From Flavobacteriales bacterium UBA1937 (GTDB taxonomy: Bacteria > Bacteroidota > Bacteroidia > Flavobacteriales > Weeksellaceae), in the NCBI GenBank assembly GCA_002337005.1, contig DDFD01000082.1, positions 1-52,729 of the forward strand: DNA of 52,729 nt. Direction: 5' to 3'. Below the pieces are notes generated by a model. The model saw nothing but the letters and a program-made list of their open reading frames with translations. It was not told the origin of the DNA and did not search any database. Each line of letters starts with the position of its first letter. Within the stretch, counting starts at the first letter, position 1. The translations under genes and the position numbers were made by a program. Below are positions 10,253-19,488 of the stretch, piece after piece.

Positions 10253-10849
10253 ATGAAACAAATAATACAAATCACTTCAGGAAAAGGTCCTGTAGAATGT
10301 GAATTTTTTGTACAAGAAACCTTTAACCTAATGAAAAAAGAAATGGAATCTCTGAAATTAAATTATAAAATTTTAGAAATGATTGAAGGTGAAGTTTCAG
10401 GTTTCCAGTCGATTACTTTTGAAGTTGATGCGGATTCAGAATTTCTAAATTCTTGGAAAGGAAGCATTCAATTCATCGGGAAAAGTAAATTCAGACCTCA
10501 CCATCAACGTAAAAACTGGTTCGTTGGCGTTTTTGAAATCGAAAAATTTTTTGAACTTCAACTTAACGAAAAAGATTTAGAATTTCAAACCATGAGGAGC
10601 TCTGGAAACGGTGGGCAAAACGTGAATAAGGTAAACTCGGCAGTTCGTGCTACGCATTCGCCTACCAAAATTCAAGTGGTGGCAATGGATTCTCGTTCGC
10701 AATTGGAAAACAAAAAAATTGCGGTCGAAAGGTTGAAATTGAAGATTTTGGAAATGAATGCCAAAAAATCTTCAGTACAAAAACAAAATCAATGGATGAA
10801 TCATCTCCAATTAGAGAGAGGAAATCCTAGGAAAATTTTTAAAATGTAA
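10253..10849 (+). CDS. prfH: Release factor-like ribosome-rescue protein PrfH
   Basis: Class I release-factor homologue of 198 aa that keeps the peptidyl-tRNA hydrolysis motif GGQ (residues 120-122, in SSGNGGQNVNK) and the following basic helix. It lacks the codon-recognition domain size of RF1/RF2. Length and the RtcB partner identify PrfH, which in studied pairs releases the nascent chain from ribosomes with a damaged decoding centre so that RtcB can repair the rRNA. It follows rtcB by 80 bases and is followed after 5 bases by the TPR gene. Confidence 0.92.
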   Translation: MKQIIQITSGKGPVECEFFVQETFNLMKKEMESLKLNYKILEMIEGEVSGFQSITFEVDADSEFLNSWKGSIQFIGKSKFRPHHQRKNWFVGVFEIEKFFELQLNEKDLEFQTMRSSGNGGQNVNKVNSAVRATHSPTKIQVVAMDSRSQLENKKIAVERLKLKILEMNAKKSSVQKQNQWMNHLQLERGNPRKIFKM

Positions 10850-10854
10850 AAAAA

Positions 10855-11370
10855 ATGACAACAAACAAATACTACTTTCAAGCCTTGGATAATTTCCCTT
10901 ATAACCTAGAGGAAACAATGCAGGCACTGAATTATGCACTGTCTTATGATGATCATAATGCAGAAAGTCTTTGTCTTTTAGGGCGGGTATATTCTGAAAT
11001 GTTACAAGATTATGAAACTGCTAAATCTTATTTTGAAGAAGCAATGCAAGTAAAGCTAGATTCTGTTTCTACGCCGCTTTTCTATATAGATTGTTTGCTT
11101 AATAATGAAGATTATGAAGAGGCGAAAAAATTAATAAAATATGCGAAAAGCATTAAAGGAATAGACCAATCTAGGATTCTTTACAGAAAGGCTATTTTCT
11201 TTGAAAAGCAAGAAAAATTTAAGAAAGCGTTGAAAATTTTAGAAAAAGCCAAGAAAAATTCTGCAAATAAGAACTATCTGGATTTTATTACAGAAAGAAT
11301 AAATTTCATAAAAGCAAAAATAGGAAAACCTAAAAAAGGGAAAGGTCAAAAGAAAAGTTCCAACAAATAA
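10855..11370 (+). CDS. TPR-repeat protein with basic tail
   Basis: 171-aa soluble protein built of tetratricopeptide-like helix pairs (AESLCLLGRVYSEMLQDYETAKSYFEEA at about 37-64, then further degenerate repeats to about residue 135). The last 20 residues are very basic (KPKKGKGQKKSSNK), which suggests RNA or ribosome contact. It begins 5 bases after the prfH stop, so it is almost certainly in the same transcript. TPR folds bind proteins; the partner is unknown. It is not a known part of RtcB-PrfH repair, so a role there is inference from position only. Confidence 0.8.
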   Translation: MTTNKYYFQALDNFPYNLEETMQALNYALSYDDHNAESLCLLGRVYSEMLQDYETAKSYFEEAMQVKLDSVSTPLFYIDCLLNNEDYEEAKKLIKYAKSIKGIDQSRILYRKAIFFEKQEKFKKALKILEKAKKNSANKNYLDFITERINFIKAKIGKPKKGKGQKKSSNK

Positions 11371-11386
11371 TTGTTGGAGCTTTTTG
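11359..11386 (+). terminator. Terminator of the rtcB-prfH-TPR operon
   Basis: TCCAACAA (11359-11366) pairs with TTGTTGGA (11371-11378) around a 4-base loop, then GC and TTTTT. The 5' arm overlaps the last codons of the TPR gene. It separates the operon from the convergent umuC. Confidence 0.85.
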
Positions 11387-11391
11387 TTATT

Positions 11392-12663
11392 TTAATGAAA
11401 CCTAAAGCTAGCTTCAGGAAGCGTGTTGTTTTTCAAGAATTCTTCATATTCAGGGGAAAGAAGTTTTCTTTCGTAGGTTGGTTTTCCGTTTTGTGAAGCG
11501 AGGCGTATTTTGTCTTTTCCGTATTTTTTATTGAGAAAATCCATTGCTTTCATTATAGGTAAGTGTTTGGTTTCTAGGTCTTTTTCGAAGAGGTTGATGA
11601 GTCTTTCGTTTTCGGGAACAAAATCCGAAACAATGACTCCAGCTTTTTTGTACTGAAAACCATCTTTGTAAATTGCTTCAAAAATCGAATTGGCTGCTTT
11701 TGCTAAAATAATGGAAGAATTGCTAGGATTGGGTAAAACTACTGAACCTCCATTTCTATATTCGCCCAATTCTTTTCTGAATCTATTGGTATGAATAAAA
11801 ACGGTGATTACACGGCAACAAGAGTTCTGTTTTCGTAATTTTTCGGCGCAAGAAAATGCGAAAGTTTCTATACGCTCTCTCAGTTTTTCTTTCTCAGAAA
11901 TCATTTCCATAAAACTTCTGGTAGTAGCAATAGATTGTTTTTTAGCGGGTGTTTCTAAATCTAGTTGTTTGATTCCTTTTAGTTCGTTAATCATTCTAGT
12001 ACCGTGAATTCCCATCATTTTTCTTACCCAAATTTCTGGTTTCTGTAATAAATCCCACGCTTTATTTACACCAGTATCACGCATTTTTATGCCCAATCTT
12101 CGCCCAATTCCCCAAACATCTTCTATATCTAGCCATTTCAGAGCTTTTTCTATTTTTTTTGGTGTGTCAAGGATAAAAACACCGTTAAATTTTTCTGGAA
12201 ATTTCTTAGCAATTCTGTTTGCAATTTTTGCCAAAGTTTTGGTAGGTGCAATGCCTATGCTTACAGGTATTTTAGCTTCTAGTGCAATTTCTTTTTTAAT
12301 TTTTTGAGAATATTCTTCTAGATTAAAATAGGTAAAACCATGGAAATCCAAAAATAATTCATCTATGCTATATACTTCATAATCTGGAGCAAAAGAACGG
12401 GCAATTTCCATTACTTGCTGGCTTCGGAAATTGTACAATTCAAACTTCGCAGAAAAGGCTTTTACTTGGTGTTTTTCAAATAAATCTTGGTACTTAAAAA
12501 CAGGTGCTCCCATAGGAATCCCTAATGCTTTTGCTTCGTTACTTCTAGAGACTACACAGCCATCATTATTAGACAAAACTACAACAGGTTTTCCCTCTAA
12601 ACTGGCGTCTAGAGTGCGTTCGCAGCTAACGAAAAAATTGTTGCAATCTAACAATGCAAACAT
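11392..12663 (-). CDS. umuC: Y-family DNA polymerase, UmuC subunit
   Basis: Translesion DNA polymerase V catalytic subunit, 423 aa. Catalytic carboxylates are visible as Asp6 (MFALLDCNNFF) and the SIDE motif (Asp101, Glu102). The palm/finger region is followed by helix-hairpin-helix sequence (LDIEDVWGIGRRLG), the little-finger domain and the C-terminal UmuC extension (KYGKDKIRLASQNGKPTYERK). UmuC normally works with cleaved UmuD and RecA during the SOS response, and umuD usually sits directly upstream. Here the 320 bases upstream contain no umuD-like frame, so the gene is an orphan in this window. Confidence 0.93.
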   Translation of the reverse strand: MFALLDCNNFFVSCERTLDASLEGKPVVVLSNNDGCVVSRSNEAKALGIPMGAPVFKYQDLFEKHQVKAFSAKFELYNFRSQQVMEIARSFAPDYEVYSIDELFLDFHGFTYFNLEEYSQKIKKEIALEAKIPVSIGIAPTKTLAKIANRIAKKFPEKFNGVFILDTPKKIEKALKWLDIEDVWGIGRRLGIKMRDTGVNKAWDLLQKPEIWVRKMMGIHGTRMINELKGIKQLDLETPAKKQSIATTRSFMEMISEKEKLRERIETFAFSCAEKLRKQNSCCRVITVFIHTNRFRKELGEYRNGGSVVLPNPSNSSIILAKAANSIFEAIYKDGFQYKKAGVIVSDFVPENERLINLFEKDLETKHLPIMKAMDFLNKKYGKDKIRLASQNGKPTYERKLLSPEYEEFLKNNTLPEASFRFH

Positions 12664-12716
12664 GATTTCTGTGATTTTTGAATAATAAAAAGTAAAAAGT
12701 CGGAGAAGATATTTTA

Positions 12717-12743
12717 CAAAATTAGAAAGAATTATGATGCAAA
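12717..12743 (-). promoter_or_regulatory. Candidate umuC promoter; otherwise empty 320-base gap
   Basis: On the minus strand TAATTTTG (complement of 12717-12724) fits the -7 box, and TTTG (complement of 12740-12743) lies 15 bases upstream, slightly closer than usual. The rest of 12664-12983 shows no credible gene, RNA or strong hairpin. Confidence 0.4.
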
Positions 12744-12983
12744 AAACAGAAAGTTTTCCATAGGAAAAGAAATAAGGGAATGTTTATATTTTTATAATAT
12801 TTATCTCCCTAATGTAGTACTAAGAATTTGAATTGCGAAATTTTGTAAAGTTTTTTCGTAGACTTTGTCTTGCATTAAAATTTTAATGGCTACTTTATAT
12901 AGTTTACTATAAATGAATAATTCCTGTGATTTTTATAATGTACTAAGAGTAATCTTTAATGATTTTTAATAGATTTTGTGTTG

Positions 12984-13187
12984 TTAGATGTGTAAGTAAT
13001 ATTTGAAATGAAATGATTTTACAATGTCAGAATCATTAAATTTAAGTATTAATATTTTACCAATCAATCTATTTTTTTTTAGATTATAAGTCCATTCTTT
13101 TGCGTATGGAATGTTAAACTGATCACCAAATATTTCTAAAACTTCTTTTTTACTTTTTCCTAATAAAATATTATAATCGAAATTCAT
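12984..13187 (-). CDS. Small BamE/SmpA-like protein
   Basis: 67-aa protein. The order LLGKSKKEVLEIFGDQF, then WTYNLKK, then ILILKFNDSDIVKSFHF follows the alpha-alpha-beta-beta-beta outline of BamE/SmpA-like domains (GxSKxEVLxxLG ... LxxxFxDxxxVxxY). There is no signal peptide, so if it is a lipoprotein relative it has lost its export signal. It stands alone, and the fold assignment is an inference from motif spacing. Confidence 0.55.
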   Translation of the reverse strand: MNFDYNILLGKSKKEVLEIFGDQFNIPYAKEWTYNLKKNRLIGKILILKFNDSDIVKSFHFKYYLHI

Positions 13188-13212
13188 TTTAGTGTGGAAA
13201 TTTTATATAAAT

Positions 13213-13244
13213 GTACCAGACCCTGCTCTATATAGGTCTGGTAC
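13213..13244. other. Perfect 10-bp hairpin upstream of the small BamE-like gene
   Basis: GTACCAGACC (13213-13222) and GGTCTGGTAC (13235-13244) pair perfectly around a 12-base loop. It lies 25 bases upstream of the BamE-like start, so it would be in its 5' region. A terminator role on either strand is weak because no long T-run follows. Confidence 0.6.
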
Positions 13245-13298
13245 TTATAATTAATCATTTGTATTTTATGTAATTATAGAGCAATTTTTTTAAAAAAT

Positions 13299-13354
13299 GT
13301 CCTCAGTAAATATTTATCTAAAAACACACTGAGAATCTAATAAATACTGAGGAC
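13299..13354 (-). terminator. Terminator of the adhesin locus
   Basis: GTCCTCAGT (13299-13307) pairs with ACTGAGGAC (13346-13354), with AAATATTTAT/ATAAAT extending the stem imperfectly. On the minus strand it is followed by ATTTTTTAAAAAAA. An internal ACTGAG (13328-13333) offers an alternative, shorter stem. Confidence 0.65.
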
Positions 13355-13380
13355 TGATAACACATATGATAAGTAACAAA

Positions 13381-13983
13381 TTATTGTTTCCAAAAACTCC
13401 AAACAGTACCGTTGAAAACAGCTAATTGTTTTGCCGTGGTATCATATACCATCATTCCTGGAGCTGGATTTTTGATATTGAGATGTGGGCTCACAACTTT
13501 TGGTAAAATCATGGCTTTGTTTGTATCTGCAAGCACCAAAATTCCTGGTGTAACGTCAGATGTTGGATTGCCTCCAATCATTGTTTTGGCAATTACTTTT
13601 TCATTCAGTGAATTTTGTAGTGTAAGTCCGTCAATAGAGGTTAAAGGATCAACGGTAGAACCATTGTTTATGGATAAATCTTTCCATCCTGATGCATATT
13701 TTACCTTTACCTTTTTATCATTAGAATCATAAACAATAGTTCCATTTACTACGGTTTCGGTATTGGGAGAATTAGTGATGAATGGAGCTGTATTACTGGT
13801 TCCATCTACCCAAGGTAAAATAATACCTCTTGTATTATCAGCACCATCATAAAATTCTAATGAAATACTAGGGTTTGGTGTAGTGTTATCTGCAAGTTTA
13901 GTTAATGATGCTTTACCAATCGCCACTTGTGCAGAAGCACAAGCGGTGATTAATATTGATAATGTTAAAAATATATTTTTCAT
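13381..13983 (-). CDS. Secreted protein, partner of the adhesin
   Basis: 200-aa secreted protein with signal peptide MKNIFLTLSILITACASAQ. The ATG at 13983 is chosen because it starts this signal; an upstream in-frame ATG would overlap the previous gene. The end of the protein (PGMMVYDTTAKQLAVFNGTVW) matches in pattern the end of the large adhesin upstream (EGMMVYNITQDCLQI...GW). A segment GTIVYDSNDKKVKVKYASGW is a further copy of this short module. Such modules occur at the ends of Flavobacteria surface proteins. It follows the adhesin by 26 bases, so it is co-transcribed. Exact role unknown. Confidence 0.75.
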   Translation of the reverse strand: MKNIFLTLSILITACASAQVAIGKASLTKLADNTTPNPSISLEFYDGADNTRGIILPWVDGTSNTAPFITNSPNTETVVNGTIVYDSNDKKVKVKYASGWKDLSINNGSTVDPLTSIDGLTLQNSLNEKVIAKTMIGGNPTSDVTPGILVLADTNKAMILPKVVSPHLNIKNPAPGMMVYDTTAKQLAVFNGTVWSFWKQ

Positions 13984-14009
13984 GATATTTTTTTTAATAA
14001 TTAAACAAA

Positions 14010-16664
14010 TTAGTCTGGGCAAGCTTGTGTGTTGAAGCATTTCCAACCTGCAGCTGTTCCATCTACATTAATTTGTAAACAGTCTTGAGTAATGTTATAC
14101 ACCATCATACCTTCCACTAGATTAGCAGTAGGAATAGCAGTAATTTGAGCGTCCGTAAGTCTGTTTACTACAAAACCTTTTGTTTTGGCTTCAAGAACTG
14201 TCCATGCTCCTTTTCTTACCATTGGCCAATTACCATTATCTGAACCAGCTCTACCAAGAGAAGTAATACCGTGATTTGTACTTAAAATATCTCCTGAAGT
14301 TACTGCTGGTTTGTAACAAACGTTAGTTCCTAAACTTGTAAGATAAAGTGTTGCAGTATCACATGCTGGAGGAGTACCATCATCACAAACTGTGTAAGGA
14401 ATAGATAAAGTGCCAACAAAAGTTGAAAGTGGTACAAAGGTATAAGAACCATCACTATTAAGTGTTAATGTACCAACACCAGGAATGGTAGTTGCAGAAC
14501 CAATTGTCAATGCAGTACCATTAGCAGAAGCAGAAGTAATAGATTGTGTATTACCTTCTGGGTCGGTGTCATTACTTAAAGCATTGCCAGTCATAGTAGA
14601 ACCTTTTGGTGCAGTATTAGCATCGTCATTAGCGAAAGTGTTATTACCAGAGTTAGGTAAAACAGTAATCGCAAGAGAAGCAGTATCTGTACCACCATTT
14701 CCATCACTTACTGTGTAAGTAACAGGGTTTACATAACCTGTAAAACCAGGTGCAGGAACGAAAGTATAAGTGCCATCACTATTAAGAGTAAGAGTACCTG
14801 CATTTGCTACAGTGTTACCATTAGCATCTACACCCGAAACTTGAGTAGCAGTACCCAACGGAATAGAAGCGGAACTTACAGATAAAGAGTTTCCATCAGG
14901 ATCAGAATCATTCTTTAATACAGAAGAAGAAACATTAGTTCCCACTTCAGTAGAAGCCGTATCATTTTGAGCGATAGGATTATTATTTCCAGAAGTAGTG
15001 GCAGGAATTACTTTAATAGAAAGTGTAGCAGTATCATTACTATCACTAGAATTACTAGCAGTGTAAGTAACAGGGACAGTTCCAGAGTAATTAGCAGCAG
15101 GTACAAAAGTATAAGTACCGTTGCTATTAAGCGTCATAGTTCCTGCAGGATTTCCAGCAGCATCATAAACAGCTGTAGCTGTACCTAAAGGAAGTGGAGT
15201 GGCAACACCTGAAGCATTAAGATAAGTAGCAGCAGTAACTGTAGTAGCTGAACCATCTAAAGCACTATCATTAGCTAATACACTACCAGAAGCAGTAGTA
15301 CCACTAGGAACTTGATTATAATCATTTTGAGCGTCTACAAAACAAGAGTTAACATTAGCATTTTGTGAGTTACCAATACCTTGTCCTACATTACTACCTG
15401 TATCTGCAGAACCGCCAGAGTTTACCAAATTAGGAACACCTAGATTAGTACCAGCAGTAGAGCCTAAACCTCCTGTTGCAGCATAATTAATACTGCCATC
15501 AGCATTTAATTGAGAGGTAGTAACGTTTTCACTACCTTCTATAGCGTCTGGACAGCCATCGCCATCAGAATCTGTGTCTAAATAATTTGGTATGCCGTCA
15601 TTGTCTGTGTCTGCACATGTAGTAAATGTAACAGAACCAAAACCTATATCTCTAACATCTGTTGCATGAGAACTAGCATTAAAAGTAAATAATAAATCAC
15701 CACTAGAAGGTAATGAACCTTGAGGTAATGTAATACTTAAAGTTGTTTTTGCGGAAGTACCATAACCAGTAGTTGCAATTGTAGGTAGTGTAGTAATATT
15801 GACAGTTGCTCCGTTATTTGCTGTAACCGTTGGTGTATTCCCTGTAGTAGAATCAATAGTAGCATATACAGTACCCGCATAAGAAACTGTAAATGTAAAA
15901 GTTGAAGTTGCATTATCTACAATTGTTCTGTACCAGTATAGATTGTTTAAGTTTATAGTACCAGTATAAACATTAGATAAAGTTTGCTGAAAAGTTGTTG
16001 TTGTACTAGCATCTCTTCTAAATTCTAAACCATTTGAATTAAAGTTGATTCTACCTGTAGGAGAAGTCCAAGGGCCTGAACTAGCATAAGTACCACCAAT
16101 AGTCCATCCTGTATAAGTATTTGTGTTTCCTCCAGAAGTAGGGAAAATACCATTAGTAACTTTATTATACGCACTACATTCAGCAGTATCTAAAATTCCA
16201 TCATTATCATCGTCTAAATCTACATCATTTGTAATGCCATCTCCATCTGTGTCAATTGTTACCACTGTAAGCGCTACCGCTGCAGTATTACAAGGTGAAC
16301 CAGCCGTTTGATTACAAATAGTATAATAAAGCGTATAATTACCTGCTGGTGTACCATTAGTCACAGCAATAGAACCATCTGGATTAAGAGTGAAGCCAGA
16401 AGGCCAAGCTCCAGCGGTACCAGCAGCATCGGTAGAAGTTCTAATGGAAACTTGTCCAGCAGCTGTGCCAATTACAGCAGCTGCACCACTATTGTTTAAG
16501 TCATTAGAAATAACACTAGGGGAAGAAGTACCAGGTGAAACAGATGTGAATGTATCATCTATAGCATCAATACAATTGTTTACTGTAACAGTAATTACAT
16601 TAGACGTTGCAGTACAACCACCGACACTTGTAAGAATAGCTCTATAATAAGTAGTAGCTGTTAA
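14010..16664 (-). pseudogene. C-terminal part of frameshifted giant adhesin
   Basis: This frame continues the adhesin after a one-base deletion at 16665/16666. The frame is open all the way from 16664; the first usable start codon (GTG) is at 16364. In order it holds the end of an Ig-like domain, a second copy of the CNQTAGSPC cadherin-like domain, a TSP3 calcium-binding block (DTDGDGITNDVDLDDDNDG), a jelly-roll-like domain, another TSP3 block, then three VCBS/CshA-type repeats (each with a GTYTFVPA-like turn) and a C-terminal module ending GMMVYNITQDCLQI. No classic type IX secretion C-terminal domain is recognisable. With the missing base restored the protein would be about 1,796 aa. Confidence 0.8.
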
Positions 16665-18560
16665 ACACTTGGTAAATAGGAAGTACTTGTTGCACCAGAA
16701 ATATTAGCAAATGTAACGTTATCTGTAGAAGATTGCCACTGTACAGTACCCTCAGAACCAGATAAAGAAACAGCAGTAGGAGTAGTCCCAGTACAAATTG
16801 TTTGATTTGCAGAAACTGTACCAGCATTTACAGTAGGGTTTACAGTAGCTGATGTTCCTACAGTTTGTCCTTGCGCTTGTCCATCTACATTATAAGTACT
16901 ACCTGTATTAGTTATAGTAGGTACACCATTAGCATCTACTGTGGCAATTGCAGGTGAGTTCATTGTTCCTGAAGCGTTAGTTCCAATAGCATTTGAGCCA
17001 TTAAGCATTGCTTGGGTAATATTATCACCTCCTTCTATTGCATCTGGACAGCCATCGCCATCGGAATCTGTGTCTAAATAATTTGGTATGCCGTCATTGT
17101 CTGTGTCTGCACATGTAGTAAATGTAACAGAACCAAAACCTATATCTCTAACATCTGTTGCATGAGAACTAGCATTAAATGTAAATAATAAATCACCACT
17201 AGAAGGTAATAAACCTTGAGGTAATGTAATACTTAAATTTGTTTTTGCGGAATTTGTATAACCACCAGTAGTTGTAATTGTAGGTAGTGTAGTAATATTG
17301 ACAGTTGCCCCGTTATTTGCTGTAACCGTTGGTGTATTCCCTGTAGTAGAATCAATAGTAGCATATACAGTACCCGCATAAGAAACTGTAAATACAAAAG
17401 TTGAAGTTGCATTATCTACAGGTGTTCTAGTCCAGTATAGATTGTTTAAGTTTATAGTACCAGTATAAACATTAGTTAAGGTTTGCTGAAAAGTAGTAGT
17501 TGTACTAGCATCTCTTCTAAATTCTAAACCATTTGAATTAAAGTTGACTCTACCAGTAGGAGAGACCCAAGCTCCAGAACTAGCATAAGTACCACCAATA
17601 GTCCATCCTGTATAAGTATTTGTGTTTCCTCCAGAAGTAGGGAAAGTACCATTAGTAACTTTATCATATGCACTACATTCAGCAGTATCTAAAATTCCAT
17701 CATTATCATTGTCTAAATCTACTGAATCAGGGATGCCGTCACCATCGCTATCAAGATTAGAGCTTACTGTAAGCGTAACGGCAGCAGTATCACAAGGTGA
17801 ACCTGCAGTTTGGTTACAAATAGTATAATAAAGCGTATAAGTGCCAGCAGTAGTGCCACTAGCCACAGCAATAGTACCATCAGTATTAAGAGTAATTCCT
17901 GTAGGCCAAGCTCCAGCAGTACCAGCAGCATCGGTAGAAGTTCTAATGGAAACTTGTCCTGCACTAGTACCAATAACAGCAGCAGTGCCACTATTGTTTA
18001 AGTCATTTGTAATTACACTAGCAGTTGAAGTTCCTGCAGTTGTTGAGAATGTATCATTTACAGCGTCTAGATTACTTGTAACATTTACAGTAATAATATT
18101 AGAATTTACTGTACAGCCTCCAGCACTTGTAAGAACAGCTCTGTAATAAGTAGTAGCTGTTAAAGCACTTGGTGAATAGGAAGTACTTGTTGCACCAGAA
18201 ATATTAGTAAATGTAACATTATCTGTAGAAGATTGCCATTGAACAGAACCTGCAGAGCCAGATAATGATAAGGTAGAAGGTGTAGTTCCTGAATTTATCG
18301 TTTGGTTAGAGCTTGTTGTTCCAGCTGCTAAAGGATTAACAGTATAAGCAGAACCTATAGTTTGCCCTTGGGCTTGTCCATCAACATTAAAAGTGCTTCC
18401 TGTATTAGTAATGACAGGCACACCGCTAGCATCTACAACTACAGGCGTAGTAGTGCCATTAGCAGCTACTTTTATTCTGCCGTTAGCATCAAGCATTGCT
18501 TGTGTAATATTATCACCTCCTTCTACAGCATCTGGGCAACCATCACCATCTGAATCTGTG
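15540..18560. repeat. Two tandem copies of a ~1.5-kb module within the adhesin gene
   Basis: Sequence at about 15540-16680 recurs almost identically at about 17035-18180, with a period of 1,496-1,499 bases (for example TTGTCTGTGTCTGCACATG at 15601 and 17097). Each copy encodes an Ig-like domain, a cadherin-like domain, TSP3 repeats and a jelly-roll-like domain. The two jelly-roll sections are nearly identical. Such a recent duplication is prone to recombination and to assembly error. Confidence 0.85.
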
Positions 18561-19399
18561 TCTAAATAATTTGGAATGCCATCATTGTCTGTATCTAATT
18601 CCAAAGGAATTGAACAAGGAGAGGCGAATTTTACATAGTGTTGATTTGTAATAGCTCCAGTAGAAGCTGTAAAACCAAAATATACTTTATTGGTTCCAAA
18701 TATATTCGTTACTAAGTCACCTGTATAAGAAATAGTTATACTACGTGCAGTGTAAGAAATGGTTTTTGTGGTTGCATTCCAACTAACAGTTACTGGAATT
18801 TCGCTACCAGTAAGTGCTTGTACAGAATAAACTGTTGCAGCAGAAAGTGCAGATTGGTCAGCAGATTTCCATATCTGTCCGTGTTGTCCATTTGGATCAT
18901 TTGCTGGTGCTAAAGAATTTGTATAGGTATCCAATTCAAGTACAACGCCTTTCTGTATTCCTCTGGCACCAATTCCGTTTCCACTAGCACCAACTGCATT
19001 AAGACCGTTAGGATCATTATGAAAAACAATTGCCAAACCATCGGCGCCTGAGCCAGCTCCTACATATGCGATAAATGAAAAAGAAAAGCTTTTTGAAAAA
19101 TCAATTTTACCGTAGCTCCACATTTGGCCGGCTTGGTTTTGTATTGCACCTGTCAAATACATAGTATTTGAAATTGCCATTGCATTTCCATTAGGCTTAA
19201 AATAGTTAGAAACAGAACCACTCAAATTATTTTCTGTACAGTCTAGTATACCATCATTGTCATTATCTAAGTCTATTGAATTAGCTATGCCATCACCATC
19301 AGTATCTTGTGCAAAATATTGCGGTGTACCACATAGAAGAAATAGCATTACAAAAAGTAATCTAAATCTAGAATTAAAATTAATATATATTTTTTTCAT
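16661..19399 (-). pseudogene. N-terminal part of frameshifted giant adhesin with L-type lectin domain
   Basis: 912 aa with a signal peptide (residues 1-31, ending YFAQ), a TSP3 block (DTDGDGIANSIDLDNDNDG), then an L-type (legume-like) lectin domain at about 60-265. The lectin domain shows GADGLAIVFHNDPNG and GVVELDTYTN-type metal/sugar-site patterns (here VVLELDTYTNS). Then come a second TSP3 block, an Ig-like domain, a cadherin-like domain, TSP3 repeats and the first jelly-roll copy. It stops abruptly at YLPSV because one base is missing compared with the parallel copy (YSPSALTATTYYRA). Likely a surface adhesin that binds glycans; the lectin target is unknown. The upstream neighbour is a secreted protein gene and the AraC regulator is divergent. 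Confidence 0.85.
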
Positions 19400-19488
19400 T
19401 ATTAATTGTGTAATAATTAGAAATTATCAATAATTTTTTATTATTGATTCTTAAATTTTTAAAGAATAGAATCTTTAAAATCATCACT

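Noticed and set aside
14967..15188. Ser/Arg-rich plus-strand frame opposite the adhesin
   Set aside because: Arises from the repetitive Thr/Ala/Gly codons on the coding strand.
15540..18560. CRISPR-like regular repeats
   Set aside because: The repeat period is about 1.5 kb, is coding, and has no short repeat-spacer order.
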